From Eikenella corrodens (GTDB lineage Bacteria > Pseudomonadota > Gammaproteobacteria > Burkholderiales > Neisseriaceae), in assembly GCF_900187105.1 (NCBI RefSeq), contig NZ_LT906482.1, positions 1,178,001 through 1,242,000 on the forward strand: a DNA stretch of 64,000 nt, read 5' to 3'. The translations under genes and the position numbers were made by a program. Numbering within the stretch: the first letter of the stretch is position 1; the number at the start of each line of letters is the position of its first letter. Positions 1-7,328 of this stretch are shown piece after piece. Under the pieces are notes generated by a model, which worked only from the letters and a program-made list of their open reading frames with translations, did no database searches and was not told where the DNA came from.

Positions 1-1
1 C

Positions 2-706
2 CTCGTGCTACCCGCCATGCAGATGGTGGGCGGGCAGGCGCAAAACGTGCTGATTCTGGGCGGCGGCGACGGCCTGGCCGCGCGCGAAGTGCTGAAATAC
101 CCGCAAGTGAAGGGCATCACCCTGGTCGACCTCGACCCGCAAATGACCAGCACCTTCCGCACCTCCGCCGAATTAAGCCGCCTCAACGCCGGCTCGCTCG
201 CCAGCCCCAAAGTGCGCGTGGTGAACGACGACGCCGCCAAATGGCTGGAGCAGGCGCAGGAAAAGTTTAACGTCATCATCATCGACCTGCCTGATCCCTC
301 CAACTTCTCGTTGGGCAAGCTCTATTCCGTGCCCATGTATCGGCTGGTGGCGCGGCATCTCGCGCCCGATGGCAAAATCGTGGTGCAATCCACCTCGCCC
401 TATTTCGCCCCGAACGCCTATTGGTCGGTGGTGGCCACGCTGGAGGCCGCCGGGCTCGCCACCGCGCCCTATCATGTGTATGTGCCCTCCTTCGGCGAAT
501 GGGGCTTCGTGCTGGCCGCCCGCGAGCCCGATTTCCCCGTGCCCGCACAATTCAGCGTGCCCACCCGCTTTCTAAACGCCGACACCGCCGCCGAAATGTT
601 CCGCTTCCCGCCCGACATGGCACGCCGCGATGTGCAGCCAAACTATTTGAACACGCAGATTCTGGTGCATTATTTCGAACAGGATTGGCGCAATGTGATG
701 CGCTGA
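2..706 (+). CDS. Spermidine synthase-like aminopropyltransferase (3' part)
   Basis: The reading frame is open at the left edge, so this is the C-terminal part of a longer protein; about 234 residues are visible. The motif LGGGDGLAAREVLK is the S-adenosyl-binding glycine loop of the spermidine synthase fold. DLDP follows as the acidic ribose-binding site, and IIIDLPDPSNFSLGKLYS matches the catalytic acidic segment of aminopropyltransferases. Family members of this type often have an N-terminal multi-span membrane region, which would lie outside the window. A GTG at base 5 is in frame but is probably not the start, because homology continues upstream. A DUS hairpin terminator follows at once. 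Family is well supported; the true substrate (putrescine or another amine) is inferred. Confidence 0.85.
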   Translation, partial: LVLPAMQMVGGQAQNVLILGGGDGLAAREVLKYPQVKGITLVDLDPQMTSTFRTSAELSRLNAGSLASPKVRVVNDDAAKWLEQAQEKFNVIIIDLPDPSNFSLGKLYSVPMYRLVARHLAPDGKIVVQSTSPYFAPNAYWSVVATLEAAGLATAPYHVYVPSFGEWGFVLAAREPDFPVPAQFSVPTRFLNADTAAEMFRFPPDMARRDVQPNYLNTQILVHYFEQDWRNVMR

Positions 707-710
707 GAAA

Positions 711-739
711 AGGCTACCTGAAACTTTCAGGTAGCCTTT
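711..739 (+). terminator. Inverted eikDUS pair terminator
   Basis: AGGCTACCTGAA at 711-722 and TTCAGGTAGCCT at 726-737 form a perfect 12-bp stem with a 3-nt loop, followed by a short T run. It lies 5 bp after the stop codon of the aminopropyltransferase gene. Confidence 0.8.
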
Positions 740-963
740 CCCAACCGCTCAAACAAAACAGCCTGATTAAGAAAGCCTTTATCGAGCGAACACAGGATTT
801 ACCTGCCGCAAACCGCGTATTGATTTCCCTGTGTCCAGCCCCATTTCTCTCTTGTATTTGTAGCCGCGCACCTCTGCCCTACGGCTTTCAGCCAGCCCTA
901 GCCCAGCGTTCATCCCAAGAGGTGCCTCCTGATTTTTATCCATTCCACAGAATATCCAACTAT

Positions 964-1929
964 ATGAGTGCCAACCAGAAAACCTATTACGACATCCTCG
1001 GCGTGGCCAAAGATGCCAGCCTGGCCGATATCAAAAAGGCCTACCGCAAGCTGGTGCGCCAATACCACCCCGATGTCAGCAAAGACCCCGATGCCGACCA
1101 AAAAACCAGCGAAATCAACCTCGCCTACAACACCCTGAAAGACGAGGCCAAACGCGCCGAATACGATGAAATGCTGGCCAACCCCTTTGGCCGCGCCGGC
1201 AGCGCCCACGGCGGCGCGGGCGGTTTCGACCCCGGCCAAGACTTTGGGCAATACTACCACTTCGACAGCAGCCGCTTCGGCGAAGGCCAGCCCTTTGGCA
1301 GCGGCGACTTCCGTTTCGACGACATCTTCTCCGCCTTCGGCCACGCCGGCGCAGGCCGCCAGCGCCAAACCGGCCCCATTCCCGGCGAAGACCAGCACGC
1401 CGAGCTGACGATCGACCTCGCCGCGGCCTACACCGGCGGCGAACGCTCGCTCAGCCTCGATATGCCCACCCTCGGCGCGGGCGGCCAAATGGCTTACGAG
1501 CGCAAAACCCTGCAGGTGAAAATCCCCAAAGGCATCAGCGAAGGCCAGCAAATCCGCCTGCGCGGCCAAGGCCTGCCCGGCTTCAACGGCGGCGCAAACG
1601 GCGACCTCTATTTAAAAATCCGCTTCCGCGAAAGCGACACGCTGTATGTGAAAAACCGCAAAGACGTGTACCAGCGCATCGATGTGATGCCCTGGATAGC
1701 CGCGCTCGGCGGCAAAACTGCCATCGACACGCCCGCCGGCAAACTCAACATCAACATTCCCGCCAACAGCCGCAGCGGCCAAAACCTGCGACTCAAAGGC
1801 AAAGGCATTCCCGCCAAAGAAGCCGGCGACCTCTACCTCATCATCAACATTACCCTGCCCGAAACCATGAGCGAAGCCGACCGTGCAGCCTGGCAGCAGC
1901 TGGCCGAGCATTACGGCGTGAAAGGATAA
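964..1929 (+). CDS. cbpA: DnaJ-class co-chaperone CbpA
   Basis: 321-residue J-domain protein. The J domain is at residues 7-75 with the HPD motif at 35-37 (QYHPD). A Gly/Phe-rich linker follows (about 77-135), then a C-terminal substrate-binding region. There is no CxxCxGxG zinc domain, which separates CbpA from DnaJ. As a family, CbpA stimulates DnaK ATPase and binds curved DNA. The frame is open upstream to base 421, but ATG 964 is chosen because the J domain begins directly after it; the upstream part overlaps the previous gene and its terminator. cbpM begins 3 bp after the stop codon, so the two form a transcription unit. Confidence 0.93.
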   Translation: MSANQKTYYDILGVAKDASLADIKKAYRKLVRQYHPDVSKDPDADQKTSEINLAYNTLKDEAKRAEYDEMLANPFGRAGSAHGGAGGFDPGQDFGQYYHFDSSRFGEGQPFGSGDFRFDDIFSAFGHAGAGRQRQTGPIPGEDQHAELTIDLAAAYTGGERSLSLDMPTLGAGGQMAYERKTLQVKIPKGISEGQQIRLRGQGLPGFNGGANGDLYLKIRFRESDTLYVKNRKDVYQRIDVMPWIAALGGKTAIDTPAGKLNINIPANSRSGQNLRLKGKGIPAKEAGDLYLIINITLPETMSEADRAAWQQLAEHYGVKG

Positions 1930-1932
1930 ACC

Positions 1933-2205
1933 ATGAACCGCGAACAAGATATTCAGCTCACCTTCAACGAAATCGTGCGCGCCTGCGACGGCGATGCCGA
2001 TTGGGTGGTTAATGTAATCGAGGAAGAAATCATTTCTGTGCAGGGCAGCCCGCGCGAGGCCGGCTTCAGCGGCTGGCAGCTCGCCCGCATCCGCCGCGCC
2101 CGCCGCATCAGCCGCGATTTCGAGGCCAGCGTGCCCGCTACTGCGCTGATCCTGCAACTGCTGGATGAATTGGAAACCCTGCGCAAAGGCCGTTTGGAGG
2201 ATTAA
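1933..2205 (+). CDS. cbpM: Chaperone modulator CbpM
   Basis: 90-residue protein of the CbpM/MerR-like family, which binds the J domain of CbpA and inhibits its co-chaperone and DNA-binding activity. The sequence shows a short helix-turn-helix-like N-terminal half (residues 5-50) and a helical C-terminus (TALILQLLDELETLRKGRLED). It follows cbpA by only 3 bp, the usual pairing, so it is probably translated with it. A bidirectional DUS hairpin separates it from the convergent glnE gene. Confidence 0.88.
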   Translation: MNREQDIQLTFNEIVRACDGDADWVVNVIEEEIISVQGSPREAGFSGWQLARIRRARRISRDFEASVPATALILQLLDELETLRKGRLED

Positions 2206-2239
2206 AACCGAGCTTTGCCGCTGTAATGTCGCTAAGTAA

Positions 2240-2273
2240 AAAGGTTACCTGAAACTTTTCAGGTAGCCTTTTC
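2240..2273. terminator. Bidirectional DUS hairpin between cbpM and glnE
   Basis: AGGTTACCTGAA (one mismatch to eikDUS) pairs with TTCAGGTAGCCT around a 3-nt loop, with A and T runs on the two sides. The flanking genes are convergent, so it can end both transcripts. Confidence 0.8.
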
Positions 2274-2276
2274 GTT

Positions 2277-4961
2277 TTAGCGAATCTCTTCGCCGAACAC
2301 TTGGCGCCACAGTGCGGCCACTTGTTCGTAGTGTTCGCGCAGGGTGTCGTCCACTTGTACTGCGCCCGCGCCGTGCAGCTGCTGGCGGTGTTGCACTTGG
2401 CGGTAGTGGCGGTAGGCGGCGGCGGTGCGCGCGGCGGCATCTTGGCTGAGCAGGCCGCGGCGGGCGGCCATATCGAGCAGGGCGATGTTGCCGTAGTTTT
2501 CCAACAGCTCGGGATACTGCCGGGCATGGAGCAGCACGAAGAATTGCACGATGAATTCCACGTCCACCACGCCGCCGCGGGCGTATTTCACGTTGTCTTC
2601 GCGGGCGGGGTGGGTGGGCAGCATTTTGCTGCGCATTTGGGCGATTTCCTGCCGCAGCGGGTTTGCTTCGCGCGGCAGGCTGAGGATTTGGCGGCGGACG
2701 GTTTCAAACTTGCGCCCCACTTCGGGGCTGCCGGCCACGAACCGGGCGCGGCTGAGGGCTTGGTGCTCCCAAATCCAGGCGTTGTCGTGCTGGTATTTGG
2801 CGAAAGCTTCGAGGCTGTGGGCTTGGAAGCCGCTGTCGCCGTTGGGGCGCAGGCGCAGGTCGGTTTGGTAGAGGTTGCCCGCGCCGGTGCTGCCGGAGAG
2901 CCAGGTGGTGAGGCGGCGGGCGTATTTGCTGTAGATGTCGGCGGCTTCGGGCGCGCCGTCGTCATACAGATACACCAAATCCAAATCGGAGCCGTAGGCC
3001 AGCTCTTTGCCGCCGAGCTTGCCATAGCCGATGATGGCGAAGCGGGGGATGGGGCGGTGGGTTTTGGGCATGGCCTGCCACACCTGCCACATGGTGTGTT
3101 CGAGCAGGATGTCGGCCAGGTAGGAGAGTTGATCGCTCAGGGCTTCGAGCGGCCAGCGGCCGGCCAAATCCTGCACGGCCAGGCGGAAGGTTTGGGCGTG
3201 TTTGAAGCGGCGCAGCACGTCCATTTTGGCTTCGGGGTCGCCGGCGGTTTGGAGGCTACCTGAAAGTGCGCCGATGAATTGCGGCCAGTTGGGGTGTTCC
3301 ATTAATTGTGCCGACAATAATTCGTCCAGCAGCACGGGGTGTTGCTGCAAATATTCGGCCAGCCAGGGGCTTTGCGCCATGAGTTCGGCCACTTGGGCGA
3401 GTGCGGCGGGGTATTCCTGCAAAAAGGAGAGGTAGGCGGAGCGGCGGCTGATACTGTCGAGAAAGTCGAGCAGGCGCGGCAGGGCGGCTTCGGGGCGGCT
3501 GCTTTCGGCGGCGGCGGCCACCACGCGCGGCAGCACGGCGTCGAAACGCTGCTGGGCGCGGGCAGACAAATGCCGGTAGCGGCTGCTGCTGCGGATGTGC
3601 GCCAGCCGCTCGGCGGCTTCGGGCGCGTTGGCAAAGCCCAAGTCGGCCAGCTGCGCCGCCCATTCGGTGGCTGCGGCATCGTCTTGCCACAGGCCGGCCA
3701 GCGGCTGTTCGGCCTCGCTTTCATTCTCTTCGGGGCTGCTTAATGTTTGGTTGAACTGGGCGCTCACCTGGGCGCGCTGCGCGTTGAGGCTACCTGAAAA
3801 TTCTTCGTAGTTGGCAAAGCCCATGCTTTCGGCCAACAGCTGCTGCTGGTCGGGGTTTTCAGGTAGCGTTTGGGTTTGCTGGTCGTCCCAGTATTGCAGG
3901 CGGTGTTCGAGGCGGCGCAGGAAGCGGTAGGCTTCGAGCAGCCTGGCGGCAGATTCGGGCGCAAGAATGCCGGCCTCGGCCAGTGCGGCCAGCGTTTCCT
4001 GCGTACCTTTGAGCTGGAGGCTGCGGTTTTGCCCGCCGCGGATCATCTGGAACACCTGCGCGATAAATTCCACCTCGCGAATGCCGCCCGCACCGAGCTT
4101 GATGTTGCCGGCCATGCCTTTTTTGCTCACTTCGCTGCGGATTTGGCGGTGCAGCCCGCGCAGGGCTTCGTAGGCGCCATAGTCCAGATATTTGCGGAAC
4201 ACGAAAGGCTGCACCACGCTGCGGATGCCGTTGGCATGTGGCGTGACCACGCGGCCTTTGCACCAGGCATAACGCTCCCATTCGCGCCCCTGCGCCACCA
4301 AATATTGCTCCAGTGCGGTTTCGCTCAACACCAGCGCGCCGCTGTCGCCGTCGGGGCGCAGGCGCATATCGATGCGGAACACTTGGCCGTCGGCGGTGAT
4401 GTCGTTCAACAGCGCAATCAGCTTCTGCCCCACCTTGGTGAAAAATTCCTGATTGCTGCGGCTGCGCCGCCCGTCGGTTTCGCCCGATTCGGGATAGACA
4501 AAAATCAAATCCAAATCAGACGATACGTTTAATTCAAACCCGCCCGCCTTGCCCATGGCCACCACGCTCAAATGCTGCGTCGCGCCGCTATAGCGGCCGA
4601 TGGGCGTGCCGTAGAGCGCGGTGTAGTGCGCTTCGGCAAAAGCGAGCGCGGTGTTCACCGCAAAATCGGCCAGATGCGTGATGGAAGCCGTTACTTCCGC
4701 CAGTTCGGCCGCGCCGCACAAATCGCGCACCATAATCTGCGCGAGCACATAACGGCGTAACAGCCGCAACTGCCGTGCCAGCTCGGCCTCATCCGCCGCT
4801 GCCGCGATGTCTGCCCACGGCGCGAAGGCGGCCAAATCCTGCGGCTGCAAAGGCTGCGCGAGCATGGGCTGCAAACGTGCAACATCGATTTGCCCGCTAT
4901 CCAGCTGGCGCGATAGCCAAAGGGAAAAACGGCGGGCGTGGGCAATCATATCGGCAGGCAT
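2277..4961 (-). CDS. glnE: Bifunctional glutamine synthetase adenylyltransferase/deadenylase
   Basis: 894 residues, the normal length of GlnE. Two nucleotidyltransferase domains are visible. The first has VVAMGKAGGFELN and SSDLDLIFVY near residues 130-155; the second has IIGYGKLGGKELA and GSDLDLVYLYDD near 640. Each is followed by a DMRLRPDGDSG or DLRLRPNGDSG motif. The enzyme adds AMP to, or removes it from, glutamine synthetase under control of PII, linking assimilation to nitrogen status. ATG 4961 has an AAGGAAT ribosome site. Two perfect eikDUS copies (3253-3264 and 3787-3798) and one variant (3858-3869) lie inside the gene, encoded in regions between the domains. No PII or glutamine synthetase gene is nearby. 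Confidence 0.95.
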   Translation of the reverse strand: MPADMIAHARRFSLWLSRQLDSGQIDVARLQPMLAQPLQPQDLAAFAPWADIAAAADEAELARQLRLLRRYVLAQIMVRDLCGAAELAEVTASITHLADFAVNTALAFAEAHYTALYGTPIGRYSGATQHLSVVAMGKAGGFELNVSSDLDLIFVYPESGETDGRRSRSNQEFFTKVGQKLIALLNDITADGQVFRIDMRLRPDGDSGALVLSETALEQYLVAQGREWERYAWCKGRVVTPHANGIRSVVQPFVFRKYLDYGAYEALRGLHRQIRSEVSKKGMAGNIKLGAGGIREVEFIAQVFQMIRGGQNRSLQLKGTQETLAALAEAGILAPESAARLLEAYRFLRRLEHRLQYWDDQQTQTLPENPDQQQLLAESMGFANYEEFSGSLNAQRAQVSAQFNQTLSSPEENESEAEQPLAGLWQDDAAATEWAAQLADLGFANAPEAAERLAHIRSSSRYRHLSARAQQRFDAVLPRVVAAAAESSRPEAALPRLLDFLDSISRRSAYLSFLQEYPAALAQVAELMAQSPWLAEYLQQHPVLLDELLSAQLMEHPNWPQFIGALSGSLQTAGDPEAKMDVLRRFKHAQTFRLAVQDLAGRWPLEALSDQLSYLADILLEHTMWQVWQAMPKTHRPIPRFAIIGYGKLGGKELAYGSDLDLVYLYDDGAPEAADIYSKYARRLTTWLSGSTGAGNLYQTDLRLRPNGDSGFQAHSLEAFAKYQHDNAWIWEHQALSRARFVAGSPEVGRKFETVRRQILSLPREANPLRQEIAQMRSKMLPTHPAREDNVKYARGGVVDVEFIVQFFVLLHARQYPELLENYGNIALLDMAARRGLLSQDAAARTAAAYRHYRQVQHRQQLHGAGAVQVDDTLREHYEQVAALWRQVFGEEIR

Positions 4962-5009
4962 GGGGGGATTCCTTGTGTGCGGAGGGTATAAATCAAACGG
5001 GCAGATTAT

Positions 5010-5036
5010 AGGCTACCTGAAGCTTTCAGGTAGCCT
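5010..5036 (-). terminator. Inverted DUS pair downstream of EVE gene
   Basis: TAGGCTACCTGAA and TTCAGGTAGCCTTA form a hairpin with a 3-nt loop. It lies about 50 bp after the stop codon of the leftward EVE-domain gene and upstream of glnE. Confidence 0.7.
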
Positions 5037-5085
5037 TAGATTGAGTAGATTAAGAATGGAGGGGCAGATTCGGCATGGCTGCCAG

Positions 5086-5535
5086 CTAAAACAGGCTTTC
5101 CTGCCGGGCGTTGGTTTCCGGTGTTTCGGGCTGCGCCAGCATATAAGTGCGCACGAAGTTGAAGAAGTCTTCGCTGATTTCAAAATGGCCGTAGCGCAGC
5201 CGGGCGGCATATTTTTTCCATTCCGGATGTGTGCGGATAACGGCAATCGGGCATTCGCGCCGGATTTCGGCATAGGCCACGTTGCGGCGGAAGGGGATAA
5301 AGCTTGCGCTCATCTGAAACGGGTAGGCCTGGTCGTCGGTAATCTGCCCGAGTGCGGTGAAGGCTTGCAGTTTGTCGTGGCCGTCCAAGCGGATTTTCGG
5401 ACTGTAGTAGAGCAGCCAGTCGCCGCGTTGCATACGGTTGAGCGGCGCGGCTTTGCCGTGGCACACTTGGCAGAAGTCGCCTGCCACGCCGCGCAGGACG
5501 TGCTCTTTGGAAACCGTGCCGATCCAGTATTTCAT
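5086..5535 (-). CDS. EVE domain-containing protein (UPF0310)
   Basis: 149 residues and essentially one EVE domain. It opens with MKYWIGTVSKEHV, the typical start of the family, and contains the conserved MQRGDWLLYYSPK strand and a FIPFRRNVAY segment. EVE domains are related to YTH and PUA folds that bind modified bases in nucleic acid; the cellular job of stand-alone versions is not firmly known. An AAGGATATCT ribosome site precedes ATG 5535. Nearest neighbours are small unknown genes, so context does not refine the function. Confidence 0.88.
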   Translation of the reverse strand: MKYWIGTVSKEHVLRGVAGDFCQVCHGKAAPLNRMQRGDWLLYYSPKIRLDGHDKLQAFTALGQITDDQAYPFQMSASFIPFRRNVAYAEIRRECPIAVIRTHPEWKKYAARLRYGHFEISEDFFNFVRTYMLAQPETPETNARQESLF

Positions 5536-5557
5536 AGATATCCTTTTTCAGATGGGT

Positions 5558-5596
5558 TTCAGGTAGCCTCATGCGGCCGGCAGAAGGCTACCTGAA
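5558..5596. repeat. Outward-facing eikDUS pair
   Basis: TTCAGGTAGCCT at 5558-5569 and AGGCTACCTGAA at 5585-5596 are perfect copies in opposite orientation, separated by 15 bp. They can form a stem after the stop codon of the leftward gene 5600-6040, without a clear T run. Confidence 0.75.
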
Positions 5597-5599
5597 AAT

Positions 5600-6040
5600 T
5601 TATTTTGACGGCTTGGGCAGGAATACGGATAACACGAAAGCCGCTGCCGCACCGCAACCCAAAAACATCCAGTTATCAGAACCAGACAAGTCGAACATGA
5701 CGGCCTGACAGATGACCGACAGCAGGGCGCCTGCTGCCGTTACGGCAGCGATGCCGGGCAGGTTGCGCTTCAGGCGCAGCAGCATAGCCAAGAGGCCGGT
5801 AAGGATGGCGGGAATGCCGCCAACCCAGTAACTGGCCAGGAAGAGTTCTGGCATGTTTCTGAAAAACTGATTTGAGGGAGGTAGCGGCTCAGACGCGACA
5901 ACATGGAACACCACTATGATGAACAGCATGACCGACACTATGCCCAAGGGCGGGCCGAACAGGCTGTAAATAATCAGTACCCACCACGCATACGGCGGTT
6001 TGGAGGCGGAGAGGCGGTTGGCCCGGTTTGGTTTCTTCAA
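5600..6040 (-). CDS. Hypothetical four-span membrane protein
   Basis: 146 residues; I do not recognise the family. Four hydrophobic segments are visible, at about residues 20-50 (WWVLIIYSLFGPPLGIVSVM), 66-88, 93-115 and 122-141. The N-terminus is basic (MKKPNRANRL), suggesting it faces the cytoplasm. The frame begins at a TTG codon (6040) preceded by GAGGAAAG; an ATG four bases upstream is in another frame. Composition resembles the neighbouring native genes. No partner gene suggests a function. Confidence 0.6.
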   Translation of the reverse strand: MKKPNRANRLSASKPPYAWWVLIIYSLFGPPLGIVSVMLFIIVVFHVVASEPLPPSNQFFRNMPELFLASYWVGGIPAILTGLLAMLLRLKRNLPGIAAVTAAGALLSVICQAVMFDLSGSDNWMFLGCGAAAAFVLSVFLPKPSK

Positions 6041-6281
6041 TCATTTCTTTCCTCGTACGGGCTACCTGAAAACTATGCGGCGAACGTAGCGCGGGTGGAA
6101 TGGTATAAGCTGGAATTTATGCTCATAATGGTTTTCAGGTAGCCTGCAGGGAATATGTAGTAGGCAGCGAGTACCCGTCCTAGCTTGCTGTTATGGATGA
6201 CGCAATATATTGTAATTGGTTTACTAAATATTTTAGTTTATTTGCCTGCTCTATATTGTTATAGATATTTTCTTGTTGTTC

Positions 6282-6485
6282 TCAACAATGCCAAAGATAT
6301 AACAGCATATCAATAAATACGTTCACAAGTTTTTTAGGAATGCAGTCTTTATCCTGATATTCTCCTTTTACAACCGATAAAGAATTTATCAGATTATCGC
6401 AGTCATCATCAGTAATCCCTTCCCTTGTCATTGCCCTAAATGAAATATCAAGGTAAGAATCAATAAATATATCTATACTATCCAT
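6282..6485 (-). CDS. Small acidic hypothetical protein in an AT-rich patch
   Basis: 67 residues, acidic in its first half (MDSIDIFIDSYLD, GITDDDCD) with a hydrophobic C-terminal end (NVFIDMLLYLWHC). An AAGGAAAT ribosome site sits 6 bp before ATG 6485, which argues that it is translated. The surrounding 6170-6540 is clearly more AT-rich than the flanks, suggesting foreign origin. The size and acidity resemble orphan immunity proteins of contact-dependent or polymorphic toxin systems, but no toxin is adjacent, so this is only a guess. Confidence 0.5.
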   Translation of the reverse strand: MDSIDIFIDSYLDISFRAMTREGITDDDCDNLINSLSVVKGEYQDKDCIPKKLVNVFIDMLLYLWHC

Positions 6486-6573
6486 TTTATTTCCTTGTAT
6501 ATCTAGATAAGCATAGCGAGCTTAGGGCGGATATTTATACCCGTACGGTTTTTAGGTAATTTTAGGGATGGGT

Positions 6574-6631
6574 GTCGGATTCAAGAATCCGAGCTGCGGC
6601 TGCTTCGTCCAAATCTTTTTCAGGTAGCCTT
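6574..6631. repeat. 58-bp repeat, left copy, ending in eikDUS
   Basis: Begins with the near-palindrome TCGGATTCAAGAATCCGA, continues with GCTGCGGCTGCTTCGTCCAA and ends in TTCAGGTAGCCT. A second copy with about five differences lies at 7253-7310 in the same orientation, so the two flank the VOC gene. The palindrome core recurs inverted at 6645-6662. Confidence 0.8.
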
Positions 6632-6719
6632 TACTTGGGTGCAGGCCGGATTCTTGAATCCACCCTTCCTAATCAATTAAAATTATTGAATAGTTTCCCC
6701 ATCGCAAAAGGAGTTTACC

Positions 6720-7118
6720 ATGACCCAACTGCAAAGCGCCCTATCGCATGTTTCCCTCGGCACGAATCAATTTGAGCAGGCCGTCGCCTTTTATGATGCC
6801 GTGCTCGCGCCGTTGGGCATCCGCCGCGTGCTGGATTTGAGCGAACATCGTGCCATCGCCTATGGTCGCGCCTTCCCTGAACTTTGGATTCAGGCACCGC
6901 ACGACGGGCAGCCCGCGCAAACCGCCAACGGCGTGCACATCGCCTTTTTGGCAGAAAACAACGCACAAGTGGACGCCTTCTACGTCGCCGCCCTCACCCA
7001 CGGCGCGAAGCCCGACGGCGCGCCCGGCAAACGCCCGCACTACGGCGACGCCTACTATGGCTGCTTCGTGCGCGATTTGGACGGGCACAAAATCGAAGCA
7101 ATGGCTTGGAACGAATAG
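6720..7118 (+). CDS. VOC family protein (glyoxalase/dioxygenase fold)
   Basis: 132 residues forming one vicinal-oxygen-chelate domain of two beta-alpha-beta-beta-beta modules. It begins with SHVSLGTNQFEQAVAFYDAVLAPLG, a typical first module with a metal-ligand His, and ends with the usual GCFVRDLDGHKIEAMAW strand carrying the last ligands (His and Glu). Family members are metal-dependent lyases, dioxygenases or resistance proteins; the substrate cannot be named here. AAAGGAG precedes the ATG by 7 bp. The gene is flanked by two direct copies of a 58-bp repeat. Confidence 0.88.
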   Translation: MTQLQSALSHVSLGTNQFEQAVAFYDAVLAPLGIRRVLDLSEHRAIAYGRAFPELWIQAPHDGQPAQTANGVHIAFLAENNAQVDAFYVAALTHGAKPDGAPGKRPHYGDAYYGCFVRDLDGHKIEAMAWNE

Positions 7119-7134
7119 ATTCTGCGGAGAAGAG

Positions 7135-7165
7135 AGGCTACCTGAAAAGTTCAGGTAGCCTTTTT
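7135..7165 (+). terminator. Inverted eikDUS terminator after VOC gene
   Basis: AGGCTACCTGAA (7135-7146) and TTCAGGTAGCCT (7150-7161) with a 3-nt loop and a run of five T residues, 16 bp after the stop codon. Confidence 0.85.
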
Positions 7166-7252
7166 CCCCTCGGCAGTAAGCATAGGTCGAATACTGGTAT
7201 CCGACAAACCTGCACCGCTGTCATTATTACCCGTTATCACCATACTTGAAAT

Positions 7253-7310
7253 GTCGGGTTCAAGAATCCGACCTGCGGCTGCTTCGTCCAAACCGTTTTC
7301 AGGTAGCCTT
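7253..7310. repeat. 58-bp repeat, right copy, ending in eikDUS
   Basis: Second copy of the repeat at 6574-6631: a near-palindrome (TCGGGTTCAAGAATCCGA), then CTGCGGCTGCTTCGTCCAAA and TTCAGGTAGCCT. It also lies just beyond the 3' end of the leftward membrane protein gene 7329-9356. Confidence 0.8.
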
Positions 7311-7328
7311 TCCCTGCCCGCTATGCCG

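Noticed and set aside
421-963. N-terminal extension of CbpA
   Set aside because: It overlaps the aminopropyltransferase gene, crosses its DUS terminator and adds no domain; the J domain starts right after ATG 964.
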